Shown piece by piece: positions 46,430 through 57,244 of a stretch of DNA of 64,000 nucleotides. The stretch comes from Meghimatium bilineatum. Lineage: Eukaryota > Mollusca > Gastropoda > Stylommatophora > Philomycidae. Positions within the stretch are counted from its first letter, which is position 1, and every line of letters begins with the position of its first letter. The notes beneath the pieces were generated by a model that did not search any database, had not been told where the DNA came from, and saw only the letters and a program-made list of their open reading frames with translations. Location: assembly GCA_034231615.1 (NCBI GenBank), contig CM067318.1:38225382-38289381 (forward strand), in the 5' to 3' direction. A program made the position numbers and the translations under genes.

Positions 46430-46975
46430 AATTAAATGTGGATGATGTAATTTCATTATTGACAATTATACCGGGTAATAAAACAGAATAGAACATAGTT
46501 CGCAAAGTTTTTAAATACGTTTTGTTTCACATTTTTAGAAAAACTCTAGAAAAAAATTAGAATATTAATAACAAGCATTATTAACGTCAACTTTTATCAC
46601 AACCCCCTTCCCCCCCCCCCCCCGTTTTTTTCTCACCCGTGTCAATAACTGCTAAAAACTCATTGCCGTAATTTATGGACAGTTGCAAATTAAATGCCCA
46701 GAAGATATTCTACTTAGAAATTCCCAGAAGAAATTCTACACAGAACAATCAACAGTGAAAGTTCTGAATATTGGGCATAAGCAATACACAAAAACTACAA
46801 CTTGTAACGAGACGCCCACAATGAAAATAAATGACTACTGCCCTATGTGTTGGCCCACAAGACACTACCTAAATATTGTGACCACAATCCATCAACTTTA
46901 GCTAATTAACTAATTAAGTAAACTGGACATTAAGTCATATTTCTGACTGAAAACAATTGTCTAATATTGTGCTTT
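46430..46975. other. Intron 7 end, no gene seen
   Basis: A C-run of about 20 at 46604-46624 interrupts AT-rich sequence. The 72-codon frame at 46683-46901 has no recognised content. Confidence 0.45.
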
Positions 46976-46982
46976 ATTGCAG

Positions 46983-47134
46983 CGCAGCCTCAGTCATCAG
47001 CTGATATATGACCGCTTGACTGAAGCCATGGTTACTAACCATCGAAAATATCTTCAGAAACAAGGAATGGATTTAGCAATCATAATGAAGCAGTACCAGG
47101 ATGTTGTGTCAACATTAAGCAATATATGTCAAAG
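46983..47134 (+). CDS. F-BAR protein gene, coding exon 8
   Basis: The acceptor is TGTGCTTTATTGCAG and the first plausible donor CAAAG|GTCAGC; it enters in phase 0 and leaves two bases (AG). It encodes RSLSHQLIYDRLTEAMVTNH, RKYLQKQGMDLAIIMKQYQD and VVSTLSNICQ, about residues 305-354. This is an amphipathic helix likely to be the coiled coil after the F-BAR domain, where FES/FER have their FX/coiled-coil region. The exon's last 24 bp and the donor are copied three more times downstream in 64-bp steps, so the true end may vary. I cannot identify the next exon with confidence. Confidence 0.7.
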
Positions 47135-47358
47135 GTCAGCACCGATGTATCATGTATTCGTGTATTCAATCTCTAACATTAAGCAATATATGTCAAAGGT
47201 CAGCACCGATGTATCATGTATTCGTGTATTCAATCTCTAACATTAAGCAATATATGTCAACGGTCAGCACCGATGCATCGTGTATTCGTGTATTCAACCT
47301 CTAACATGAAGCAATATATGTCAAAGGTCAGCAACGATGTATCGTGTATTCAACCTTT
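47111..47358. repeat. 64-bp tandem repeat that contains the exon 8 end and its splice donor, about 4 copies
   Basis: Copies start at 47111, 47175, 47239 and 47303 (AACATTAAGCAATATATGTC then AAAGGTCAGCACCGATG). Each holds the same AAAGGTCAGC splice-donor string. The last copy is shortened. Confidence 0.93.
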
Positions 47359-47424
47359 AATAAACAATTTCAGGTTATCCATGATAGAAATATGTTTACA
47401 GATTATTTCAAGTGTATCTGGTTT

Positions 47425-48442
47425 AGTGTTTCATGATTTGGTTCAGTGTGTCATGATTCGGTTCAGTGTGTCATGATTTGGTTCAGGGTGTCATGATTTG
47501 GTTCAGTGTGTCATTATTTGGTTCAGGGTGTCATGATTTGGTTCAGTGTGTCATCATTTGATTCCGGGTGTCATGATTTAATTCAGTGTGTCATGATTTG
47601 GTTCAATGTGTCATGATTTGGTTCAGAGTGTCATGATTTGGCTCAGTGTGTCATGATTTGGTTCAGGGTGTCATGATTTGGTTCAGTGTGTCATGATCTG
47701 GTTCAATATGTCATGATTTGGCTCAGTGTGTCATGATTTGGTTCAGTGTCTCATGATTTGGTTCAGTGTATCATGATTTGATTCAGTGTGTCATTATTTG
47801 GTTCAGGGTGTCATTATTTGGTTCAGGATGTCATCATATGGTTCAATGTGTCATGATTTGGTTCAGGGTGTCATGATTTGGTTCAGTGTGTCATTATTTG
47901 GTTCCAGATGTCATCATATGGTTCAGTGTGTCATGATTTGGTTCAGTGTGTCATGATTTGGTTCAGTGTGTCATGATTAGGTTCAGGATGTCATGATTTG
48001 GTTCAGGGTGTCATGATTTGGTTCAGGATGTCATGATTTGGTTCACGGTGTCATGATTTGGTTCAGGATGTCATGATTTGGTTCAGTGTGTCATGATTTG
48101 GCTCAGTGTGTCATGATTTGGTTCAGGGTGTCATGATTTGGTTCAGGGTGTCATGATTTGGTTCAGGATGTCATGATTTGGTTCAGTGTGTCATGATTTG
48201 GTTCAGGGTGTCATGATTTGGTTCAGTGTGTCATGATTTGGTTCAGTGTGTCATGATTTGGTTCAGGATGTCATGATTTGGTTCAGGATGTCATGATTTG
48301 GTTCAGGATGTCATGATTTGGTTCAGTGTGTCATGATTTGGTTCAGGGTGTCATGATTTGGTTCAGGATGTCATGATTTGGTTCAGTGTGTCATGATTTG
48401 GTTCAGGATGTCATGATTTGGTTCAGTGTGTCATGATTTAGA
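47425..48442. repeat. 20-bp minisatellite, about 51 copies
   Basis: The unit is TCATGATTTGGTTCAGTGTG with GTGTG/GGGTG/GGATG as the main variants. It is strikingly uniform in length. Confidence 0.96.
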
Positions 48443-48489
48443 CATCTATATAAAAAAGATCATCACTATGGACATTCTGCGAGAATTTA

Positions 48490-48785
48490 AAGTAAAAGAA
48501 AACTGACTAAACAACAAAGTTCTCTTTTAGAAAATGACAATGTTTTGCTCACATCAAACAACATGACCACCTAGACAATACCATAATGGAACGGATGAAG
48601 TCAGGGGAACGAACAAGAGGAAAGCAACGAAGAAGATAGATGAAAGATATTAAAGATAACCTGCACGCGACACTGCTAGAAACATGAAGATTAGCTCAAA
48701 ATCGGCAAATGTTTCTAAAAATGTGATGACTCCTACATCTTGTTCAGGATATGTCACCTGATGATGATTATGTTTATTATGATGT
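48490..48785 (+). pseudogene. LINE C-terminal tail, diverged copy of the 34.6-kb element
   Basis: The + strand encodes HIKQHDHLDN, MERMKSGERTRGKQRRR, a stop, then MKDIKDNLHATLLET and finally MSPDDDY over GATGATGATT. Three stops break the frame. Confidence 0.65.
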
Positions 48786-48910
48786 TAATGTCTCCTGATG
48801 ATGATGATGATTAGGTTCAGATACGATGTTTATGTCTCCTGATGATGATTAGGTTCAGATATCATGTTAATGTCACCTTATGATAATGATATTAATGATG
48901 TTATTTACAG

Positions 48911-48931
48911 ACGGTCAGAAAGCAGATCACT
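48911..48931 (+). other. Speculative 21-nt microexon
   Basis: TGATGTTATTTACAG precedes, and GTAACATG follows, a 21-base segment whose phase would accept exon 8 (giving R-RSESRS). The 48.95-kb array starts about 18 bp beyond the putative donor, like the other exons. Evidence is weak because short AG...GT pairs are common. Confidence 0.15.
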
Positions 48932-48952
48932 GTAACATGTCAATAGTATATG

Positions 48953-50820
48953 AAACCTTCATACAACAACTTCTCTCTTCATACAACAACTTCTCTCTTC
49001 ATACAGCAACTTTTCTCTATATACAGCAACTTTTTTCTTCATACAGCAACTTCTCTCTTCATACAACAACTTCTCTCTTCATACAGCATCTTTTCTCTAT
49101 ATACAGCAACTTTTTTCTTCATACAGCAACTTCTCTCTTCCTACATCAACTTCTCTTTTCATACTGCAACTTCTTTCTTCATACAACAACTTCTCTCTTC
49201 ATACAACAACTTCTCTCTTCATACAGCAACTTCTCTCAATATACAGCAACTTTTTTCTTCATACAGCAACTTCTCTCTTCCTACAGCAACTTCTCTCAAT
49301 ATACAGCAACTTCTCTCTCCATACAGCAACTTCTCTCTTCATACAGCAAATTCTCTCTTCATACAGCAACTTCTCTCTTCATACAGCAACTTCTCTCTTC
49401 ATACAGCAACTTTTCACTATATACAGCAACTTTTTTCTTCATACAGCAACTTCTCTCTTCCTACAGCAACTTCTCTCTATATACAGCAACTTTTTTCTTC
49501 ATACAGCAACTTCTCTCTTCATACAGCAACTTCTTTCTTCATACAGAAACTTCTCTCTTCATACAGCAACTTCTCTCTTCATACAGCAACTTCTCTCTTC
49601 ATACAGCAACTTTTCACTATATACAGCAACTTTTTTCTTCATACGGCAACTTCTCTCTTCATACAGCAACTTTTTTCCTCACACAGCAACTTCTCTCTTC
49701 ATACATCAACTTTTCTCTATATACAGCAACGTATCTCTTCATACAACTTCTCTCTTCATACAACAACTTCTCTCTTCATACAACAGCTTCTCTCTTCATA
49801 CAACAACTTCTCTCTACATACAACAACTTCTCTCTACATACAACTTCTCTCTTCATACAACAACTTCTTTCTTCATACAACAACTTCTCTCTTCATACAA
49901 CAGCTTCTCTCTTCATACAACAACTTCTCACTACATACAACTTCTCTCTTCATACAACAACTTCTTTCTTCATACAACAACTTCTCTCTACATACAACAA
50001 CTTCTCTCTACATACAACTTCTCTCTTCATACAACAACTTCTCTCTACATACAACTTCTCTCTTCATGCAACAACTTCTTTCTTCATACAACAACTTCTC
50101 TCTTCATACAACAACTTCTCTCTACATACAACTTCTCTCTTCATACAACAACTTCTCTCTTCATACAACAACTTCTCTTTTCATATAGCAACTTCTTTCT
50201 TCATACAACAAATTCTCTCTGCATACAACAACTTCTCTCTACATACAATTTCTCTCTTCATACAACAACTTCTCTCTTCATACAACAACTTCTCTCTACA
50301 TACAACTTCTCTCTTCATACAACAACTTTTCTCTTCATACAGCAACTTCTCTCTTCATACAGCAACTTCTCTCCATGCAGCAACTTCTCTCTTCATACAA
50401 CAACTTCTCTCTACATACAACAACTTCTCTCTACATACAACTTCTCTCGTCATACAACAACTTATCTCTTCATACAACAACTTCTCTCTTCATACAACAA
50501 CTTCTCCCTTCATACAACAACTTCTCTCTTCATACAACAACTTCTCTCTTCATACAGCAACTTATCTCTTCCTACAGCAACTTCTCTCTTCATACAACAA
50601 CTTCTCTCTTCATACAACAACTTCTCTCTTCATACAGCAAGTTCTTTCGTCATACAACAGTTTCTTTCTTCATACAACAACTTCTCTCTTCATACAACAA
50701 CTTTTCTCTTCATACAGCAACTTATCTCTTCCTACAGTAAGTTCTTTCTTCATACAATAGTTTCTTTCTTCATACAACAACTTCTCTCTTCATACAGCAA
50801 CTTCTTTCTTCCTATAGCAT
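48953..50820. repeat. 20-bp minisatellite, about 1.87 kb
   Basis: The unit is ATACAACAACTTCTCTCTTC with CAG/CAA and CTCTCTAC variants. An early part (48.95-49.73 kb, rich in ATACAGCAAC) and a late part (49.73-50.8 kb, ATACAACAAC with 15-bp short units) differ. Open frames of up to 626 codons are stop-free translations of the unit. Confidence 0.96.
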
Positions 50821-50824
50821 GTTA

Positions 50825-51372
50825 TAGCCGAGTATAAAGAATTCAGGGGCGTTACGTCGCTTATCTTCTATTTCTTCAAGGCCCCCTTTATACATTTGAT
50901 TTCCTTGACGTAATGCATCTCCTACTGCTGCACAATCATCGACATTTTCTTCTCACAAATGTGTATTAATACTGAAATCGTTCATAGCCGTTTTACAGAT
51001 ATCCTTAAATCTAAGTATTGTTTGGGAACACATGATTGCTTGCCTGAGCTGGTTGTATGGAGAAAATGCCTTGTTGTTTTGCACTAACCACCTCTCGGTT
51101 CCGTTGATTAATTCCAAGAAAACATCAACCAAAACGCTTGGAAACATGCAGAACTCAACATGTCAGAAGATGGTTTAGTATACCACCGATTGCATTATGG
51201 TCTTACTCCCGATTTTCTGTTGAAGATGTACTCCCTTGGCCTGAGACACTATCGCGCTAACCCGATAAGCAGTGAAGAGTGTCTGTAAGGACTTACTCCC
51301 TTAGCCAAGGTGGAAAATCGTGAACTGTTTATCTTCTAAACGCTGCTGAAGTGGGCATTTAGGCCCAACACT
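50825..51372. other. Unassigned sequence
   Basis: A 64-codon minus frame (50953-51147) reads FLELINGTERWLVQNNKAFS. It looks coding-like, but I cannot match it to a family. The rest has no visible feature. Confidence 0.35.
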
Positions 51373-51374
51373 CT

Positions 51375-51518
51375 ATACATGTAAACCGATAACTAATCAA
51401 ATTGTAATAAACCGATAAATATCACATTGCTATAAACCGATCAAAAATCAAATTGTTATAAACCGATCAATAATCAAATTGTTATAAACCGATCAATAAT
51501 CAAATTGTTATAAAGGGT
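51375..51518. repeat. 26-bp tandem repeat, about 5 copies
   Basis: The unit contains AAACCGATCAATAATCAAAT followed by TGTTAT. Confidence 0.88.
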
Positions 51519-51679
51519 TGAAACAAGTTTTAAAGGCATGGAGAATTGACTTCATTGTACTCGGCATACACATGTGCACTCCGTTTCTCAAATCAAAACT
51601 GAACGCCGCCTTCCAAAATACCACATAGAGCACGTAGCTGCGTATCGCCGTGAAAATTGATACCAAGACAAATATGGAG

Positions 51680-51748
51680 TTAGGGGTAGGGGTAGAGCTA
51701 GGATTTGGGCTACGATTAGGGCTACGATTAGGGCTAGAATTATGGCTA
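51680..51748. repeat. Short GGGCTACGATTA repeat
   Basis: GGGGTAGGGGTAGAGCTAGG and TTAGGGCTACGATTAGGGCT repeat at about 6 and 12 bp. They resemble TTAGGG only loosely. Confidence 0.6.
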
Positions 51749-51799
51749 TGGTTCGAGATATGACATCAGTTAAATCCTGGGTCGATCTAATCCTAGAAA

Positions 51800-52988
51800 T
51801 TTGATGCCAAGGACGGATGTGTCGGGGGTTTAGCGCAAAGAACACAAACTACGTATTTCCATTCTCTGTACTATATCCTGATGAAAATCTAGGATTCAGG
51901 ATTCAGAGTTGGGAATAGAACATTTTTATGCTACAAGAGAGATCCATCGGGAGTTTAAGAATGTTGTCATGCTACAAGAGAGATCCATCGGGAGTTTGAG
52001 AATGTTCTCTGCTACAAGAGAGATCCATCGGGAGTTTGAGAATGTTGTCCTACTACAAGAGAGATCCAGTGGGAGTTTGAGAATGTTGTCCTACTACAAG
52101 AGAGATCCATCGGGAGTTTGAGAATGTTGTCCTGCTACAAGAGAGATCCAGTGGGAGTTTGAGAATGTTGTCCTACTACAAGAGAGATCCATCGGGAGTT
52201 TGAGAATGTTGTCCTGCTACAAGAGAGATCCATCGGGAGTTTGAGAATGTTGTCCTGCTACAAGAGAGATCCAGCGGGAGTTTGAGAATGTTGTCCTGCT
52301 ACAAGAGAGATCCAGCGGGAGTTTGAGAATGTTGTCCTGCTACAAGAGAGATCCATCGGGAGTTTGAGAATGTTGTCCTGCTACAAGAGAGATCCATCGG
52401 GAGTTTGAGAATGTTGTCCTGCTACAAGAGAGATCCATCGGGAGTTTGAGAATGTTGTCCTGCTACAAGAGAGATCCAGTGGGAGTTTGCGAATGTTCTG
52501 CTACAAGAGAGATCCATCGGGAGTTTGAGAATGTTGTCCTGCTACAAGAGAGATCCATCGGGAGTTTGAGAATGTTGTCCTGCTACAAGAGAGATCCAGC
52601 GGGAGTTTGAGAATGTTGTCCTGCTACAAGAGAGATCCAGTGGGAGTTTGCGAATGTTCTGCTACAAGAGAGATCCAGTGGGAGTTTGAGAATGTTCTCC
52701 TGCTACAAGAGAGATCCAGTGGGAGTTTGCGAATGTTCTGCTACAAGAGAGATCCAGTGGGAGTTTGAGAATGTTCTGCTACAAGAGAGATCCAGTGGGA
52801 GTTTCAGAATGTTCTCCTGCTACAAGAGAGATCCAGTGGGAGTTTGAGAATGTTCTGCTACAAGAGAGATCCAGTGGGAGTTTGAGAATGTTCTCCTGCT
52901 ACAAGAGAGATCCAGTGGGAGTTTGAGAATGTTCTGCTACAAGAGAGATCCAGTGGGAGTTCTAGAATTAACGCTGAAGAAGAAGGAG
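51800..52988 (+). repeat. Family X element with its internal 41-bp module amplified about 26 times
   Basis: The 5' part (GGACGGATGTGTCGGGGGTT, ACTACGTATTTCCATTCTCT) and 3' end (AACGCTGAAGAAGAAGGAGA) are those of family X. In between, CCTGCTACAAGAGAGATCCA plus GCGGGAGTTTGAGAATGTTGT repeats about 26 times from 51928 to 52960. Later copies lose TCC to give a 38-bp unit, and ATCGGG, AGCGGG and AGTGGG variants are ordered along the array. Confidence 0.9.
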
Positions 52989-53159
52989 ATGATACCAGAA
53001 CAAAATGGGAAAATACAGGCTTGATTCAGACCATATCACCCCTAGAGTGTTTTGGTAACGGACAAATAAAGACACGTTGACACATACGAGTTAATGTTAT
53101 AAAGAGGATCTTCACTTGATTTGACATAATCATAACCTCCACCACATCAAATACAAGGC

Positions 53160-53492
53160 TATATTACTTGGTTTATTCTGTTATAATATCAAGTCTTGGA
53201 TTCATCTGTTATAATGTCAAGTCTTGGATTCATCTGTTATAATGTCATGTCTTGGATTAATCTGTTATAATGTCATGTCTTGGATTAATCTGTTATAATG
53301 TCAAGTCTTGGATTAATCTGTTATAATGTCAAGTCTTGGATTAATCTGTTATAATGTTAAGTCTTGGATTAATCTGTTATGTCAAGTCTTGGATTAATCT
53401 GTTATAATGTTAAGTCTTGGATTAATCTGTTATAATGTCAAGTCTTGGATTAATCTGTTACAATTGTCGTCTTGGATTCATCTGTGTAATTT
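53160..53492. repeat. 28-bp minisatellite, about 12 copies
   Basis: The unit contains TTGGATTAATCTGTTATAAT followed by GTCAAGTC. Confidence 0.93.
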
Positions 53493-53499
53493 CAAGTCA

Positions 53500-53572
53500 T
53501 TGTAAAGCACTGGCATCCCTAGTGGGTGGTACATGGTTCGATTTCCAGTTCAAATGGAAATACATGTATATT
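53500..53572 (+). mobile_element. Possible tRNA-like SINE head
   Basis: CACTGGCATCCCTAGTGGGT is followed by GTACATGGTTCGATTTCCAG, a B-box-like string. Short and uncertain. Confidence 0.35.
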
Positions 53573-53738
53573 ACAAATAGCTGATAGGTCACTTGTATAT
53601 CACAAATAGTTGATAGGTAACTTGTATATCACAAATAATTGATAGGTAACTTGTATATCACAAATAGTTGATAGGTAACTTGTATATCACAAATAGCTGA
53701 TAGGTAATTGTATATCATAAATAGCTGATAGGTATGGC
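53565..53738. repeat. 29-bp tandem repeat, about 6 copies
   Basis: The unit contains CTTGTATATCACAAATAGTT followed by GATAGGTAA. Confidence 0.92.
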
Positions 53739-53799
53739 AGCTGAAGAAAATCTTATCAGCGTTATGTCTCCAACTTGTGATGATTAACAGGACGTACAG

Positions 53800-53885
53800 A
53801 GTGCGCTATGTCAACGTGTACAGCTTCACAGCATTTAGGCTGGACACATCCGACTTCAGCATGGCTTTTTGGTAGTTTTGACCTA
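53800..53885 (-). mobile_element. Family X end fragment (minus)
   Basis: GGACACATCCGACTTCAGCA is the complement of the GAAGwCGGATGTGTC start of family X. GTACAGCTTCACAGCATTTA also resembles the 21.7 and 39.6 kb copies. Related short pieces occur at 58.45 and 58.70 kb. Confidence 0.45.
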
Positions 53886-53892
53886 GCATATG

Positions 53893-53982
53893 CCACGTAT
53901 AGTGGTAACTAAGATAAATAGTGGTAACTAAGATAAATAGTGGTAACTAAGATAAATAGTGGTAACTAAGATAAATACTAAT
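53893..53982. repeat. 19-bp tandem repeat, about 5 copies
   Basis: The unit is TAGTGGTAACTAAGATAAA. Confidence 0.93.
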
Positions 53983-54099
53983 GTTACTGGTTTAATGTGA
54001 AAGTTAACCCATATAATTTATTAATGCTGTAGGAGTGTGAGATGTTAGCGATCTCACATCTCAGTGGCTCTGCTATATCAGGGCGGTAGCCATCTTCTC

Positions 54100-54255
54100 T
54101 CTTTCGTAGTCTTTGCTTCCCGGATTAATCCGGTACCGAATTGTGGATTGTTGAAACGATAACCGCTGTGGTCTGAAAAAAACATTTTCGTCCTAACTGG
54201 GGAATGAACCCACGACCACTTATATGCGAAACCACTGCGCTACGCGGTACCTTTT
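54100..54255 (-). mobile_element. tRNA-derived SINE (minus)
   Basis: On the minus strand GCGTAGCGCAGTGGTTTCGC is a good A box and GGTCGTGGGTTCATTCCCCA a good B box 40 bp later; a body with CACAATTCGGTACCGG follows. Close to a tRNA in spacing but without proper stems. Confidence 0.75.
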
Positions 54256-54394
54256 CTTTAGCTAAAAATAATCAGTTTAACTAATTATCAATAACTAAGA
54301 TAATATATTATTGTTACTTGTCTAACTAATAAACAACACAAAATTTAACAAATGTAAGAAATAACACAATAAAAAGACAATGGCTGTTTCTACT

Positions 54395-54905
54395 TTACTG
54401 TCCAACAGAGACATGTATAAACAAAACTAACACAAACGAAATAAACATACAAAGTTAACGCACAAAATAAACACACAAAATTAACAGACAAAATAAACAC
54501 AAGAAATAAACACAAAATAAACACAAAACAAACACAAACAAAATCAATGCACAAAATAAAAACACACAAAATAAACACACAAAATAAAAACACAAAATAC
54601 GAGCAAAAATAAACACACAAAAATAACACAACTAAATTAAAAACACAAAATAAAAACAAACGAAATAAACACACTAAATAAATACTCAAAATAAACACAC
54701 AAAATAAACACAAGATATAAACACAAAATAAACACAAAATAAACACACGAGATACACACACGAAATAAACACACAAAAATCACACAAACAAAACCCAAAC
54801 ACAAAATAAAAACAAACTAAATAAACACATGAAAAAAACACAGAACATGAACACACAGAATACGCGCACAAAATAAACACACGAAATACACACTCGATGG
54901 AACAA
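54395..54905. repeat. AAATAAACACACA low-complexity array
   Basis: About 500 bp of 11-16-bp AAATAAACACACAAAATAAA-type units. Minus frames rich in F, C, V and L are artefacts. Confidence 0.9.
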
Positions 54906-55119
54906 CCTGCTCACTCTTAACAAACTTACTCGTCTCTTCAAAACATATATGGGAGATTTCATCCTGTAGTACTTCTACAAGACAGTGAGTTTTAAACCAA
55001 AAAAAAAATATAAGATATAAAAATTGGGTGATTAAAATGTGTTATTGGATGCACAGCTAGCTATCATATTTAACATAAAGAACTGGTAACCACAGCTACC
55101 GGGAAAGTCAAGCTGGCAG

Positions 55120-55706
55120 GCGCAATACATATTGGACACTGCATTTTCACGGATAATATATCCAGTGACGGGAAAAACAGTAAAGAGATACAAAGTAGAT
55201 GCATCAAAAAATACCACATCCTAGGACAGATGATACGTATTTTCAAAAACAAAAATGTAAAATAGACACTAAAGTTGCATTATACAAGACTATTATTATC
55301 CCATCACTGTGCTACCAGTGCCAAACCTGGACAATGAAAGCACAAGACAAAAGAAAAATAGTGACAGCAGAAATGGCATGTCTACGAAGAATACTCGGCG
55401 TGTCATTAAGAGAAAGAATTAGAAACGATAACATCAGACAGATAACCAAACCAATACCAGTATTGGAACACATCAAAAGACAACAGATCAACTTGTTTTC
55501 ACACGCTTCCAGACTACCAACAGATAGCATGCCACAAATGGCCATGGCAAATAGATATCACGGCTATAAAGCCAGAGACAGACCATGTAAAAGATGGATC
55601 ACAGAATCAAAGAAGCCACAGGAACAAGCTTACAAACAGCGCACAAGACCAGAGAATCCTTCCACTCCTGACGACGCAGGGCAAATAAGGGCCACATCGT
55701 AGAGAT
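55120..55706 (+). pseudogene. LINE family L1a, RT end and C-terminal tail (plus), interrupted by a MITE
   Basis: The + frame 55199-55702 reads KVALYKTIIIPSLCYQCQTW, MKAQDKRKIVTAEMACLRRI, LGVSLRERIRNDNIRQITKP and SRLPTDSMPQMAMANRY. It matches the minus copies at 22 and 37 kb and, nearly base for base, the + copy at 61.2-61.65 kb. It is 5'-truncated and cut by a hAT MITE at 55707. The tail resumes at 55931. Confidence 0.85.
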
Positions 55707-55930
55707 CAGTGTTTCCCAACATGGGATCCACACCCACAGTGGGGCAATTTGTTTTTTCAGGGGACAATTTGATTGTTCAGGGGGCAATTCGAACAAGTTG
55801 TAATTAGGCTTCATTGAGGGAATAATTTTATTCTTCAATATTAAAAAATATACGTATGTTACATAGGGGGGTATCATACGTTTAGAAATACCTAGGTGGG
55901 GCATGGTTAAAGAAAGGTTGGGAAACACTG
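55707..55930. mobile_element. hAT-type MITE with 8-bp target duplication
   Basis: Ends are CAGTGTTTCCCAACATGGG and AAAGGTTGGGAAACACTG, inverted repeats with the CAGTG start of hAT elements. It is 224 bp and non-coding. Flanks GTAGAGAT (55699-55706) and GTATAGAT (55931-55938) form an 8-bp duplication with one change. The paralogous LINE at 61.64 kb has a single GTATAGAT at this place, giving an empty site. Confidence 0.88.
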
Positions 55931-56034
55931 GTATAGATAGATAGTTAGTATCACGGATTCAAATAGTAACTAGCAACCACAACTCTTCAATCTTCATTGC
56001 CAAAATTTAATGATTTATTGCGCCCCTTTAGCTG

Positions 56035-56195
56035 GTTCGTCCGGTTCTGTGACGGCGTGGTATAGAGTTAGTCAGTGACGGCCAAGGTACATGATTCAAA
56101 TCCCGCCACAGGCAATTGTGATCCGTATAATTCGGATAGCAATGGTAAACTACTGAACCTATTTATATTGCCTAGAAAACCACTACAGGCCCCCC
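56035..56195 (+). mobile_element. tRNA-derived SINE, family B (plus)
   Basis: TGTGACGGCGTGGTATAGAG is an A-box-like start and CATGATTCAAATCCCGCCAC contains the B box. The body reads ATAGCAATGGTAAACTACTG and TATTGCCTAGAAAACCACTA and ends in a C-run. The same body occurs inverted at 63.4 kb, so it is a repeated family. Confidence 0.82.
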
Positions 56196-56199
56196 CCCC

Positions 56200-56595
56200 C
56201 AAAAAAAAAGAAGAAATGTTGAATAGAACATGTTAGCATTGAATGAATTATTTGTTTGGGCTAGTTATTTGGTGAGAGGATTAATTGAATATACATTCCC
56301 GATGACGTGATGACAGATTTCCAGAACCGCGACATGCAATATTAAATAATGGTTAAAAGTTCTTATATAACTAAATTGTACTCACATCCGCGGTTGAAAA
56401 GTACGTGCCACATAATACCGGCAATCCACAACAAATTATGCCAACAATTGAGGGGGGGGGGGGGGGGGGTTACGTAAAAAAGTTGAATGTTTTTGACAAA
56501 ACTTTGACAAAAGTAAATAATTGAATTAGACAATATTTTGTGCAACAATCATCCAAAAGAATCATACAGTTTTTCCTTACTTTTCTAATTTAAAA
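56200..56595. other. No gene seen
   Basis: AT-rich, with a G-run of about 20 at 56451-56469. Confidence 0.45.
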
Positions 56596-56599
56596 AAAA

Positions 56600-56995
56600 T
56601 TATGTATTGATTGGGGAGGGTGAGATATTTTAATTATGCCTGCCTCCTCCAATGATATCTTCATACATTCTTTGATGTCATCTGTCCATCTCCTTCTAGG
56701 TCTACCTCTTCTTCTACTTCCTGGAACTCTACCCTCTAATATGCGTCTTTTCATGGCAGTGTGTCGTTCTATATATCCTATATATCCGAAATATTTCAAA
56801 TTTCTATGTAAAATTGTATTCACCAGCCATCCTTCCTCTATATTCAGCATACTCAAAACCTCACTCTTTCTTATCTTTTCTGTCCAGGAAATTCTTAATA
56901 TTGCCCTATAACACTTCATTTCGAAAGCTGATATTCTTTTTGCCGTTGTTCTGTTTATAATCCAAGTCTCACTGCCGTAAGTTGTAACTGGAAAA
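56600..56995 (-). pseudogene. LINE C-terminal part (RTE-like), minus
   Basis: The minus frame reads MKCYRAILRISWTEKIRKSE, VLSMLNIEEGWLVNTILHRN, LKYFGYIGYIERHTAMKRRI and RGRPRRRWTDDIKECMKISL. Upstream minus sequence TTACGGCAGTGAGACTTGGA corresponds to YGSETW. The frame is open for 109 codons, so it is fairly recent but truncated. Confidence 0.85.
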
Positions 56996-56999
56996 TGTA

Positions 57000-57235
57000 T
57001 GATCTAAAAAAAAAGTATAACTTTTGTCTCTTTATAACAATTTTTCCATGTATTCTTCATTGCTTTTCATTTCGTTATCGCTATCGCTAAACATTTCCTA
57101 ATTTCCATTGTGCAATCAATCAAATAGCAAAACCACTGACGAAAATGTGTCCCAGGCATGGGGTACTGAAGAAAATTTGTCCAAGAAGAGGGCCACAGGC
57201 CAAAACAAAAAAGTTGAGAACCATTGATGAAGGAT
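57000..57235. other. No gene; possible hAT end
   Basis: AAAAAGTTGAGAACCATTGA near 57207 resembles a hAT 3' terminal repeat without a visible partner. Confidence 0.3.
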
Positions 57236-57244
57236 ACTTACGAT

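Noticed and set aside
48880..50760. 626-codon + frame, the longest in the window
   Set aside because: It translates a 20-bp array with a 20-residue period. The other frames are also open, and there is no domain or splice evidence.
51680..51748. Telomere-like TTAGGG sequence
   Set aside because: The unit is GGGCTACGATTA and related words, not TTAGGG.
54100..54255. Functional tRNA gene on the minus strand
   Set aside because: A and B boxes are present, but acceptor and anticodon stems do not pair and a SINE body follows.
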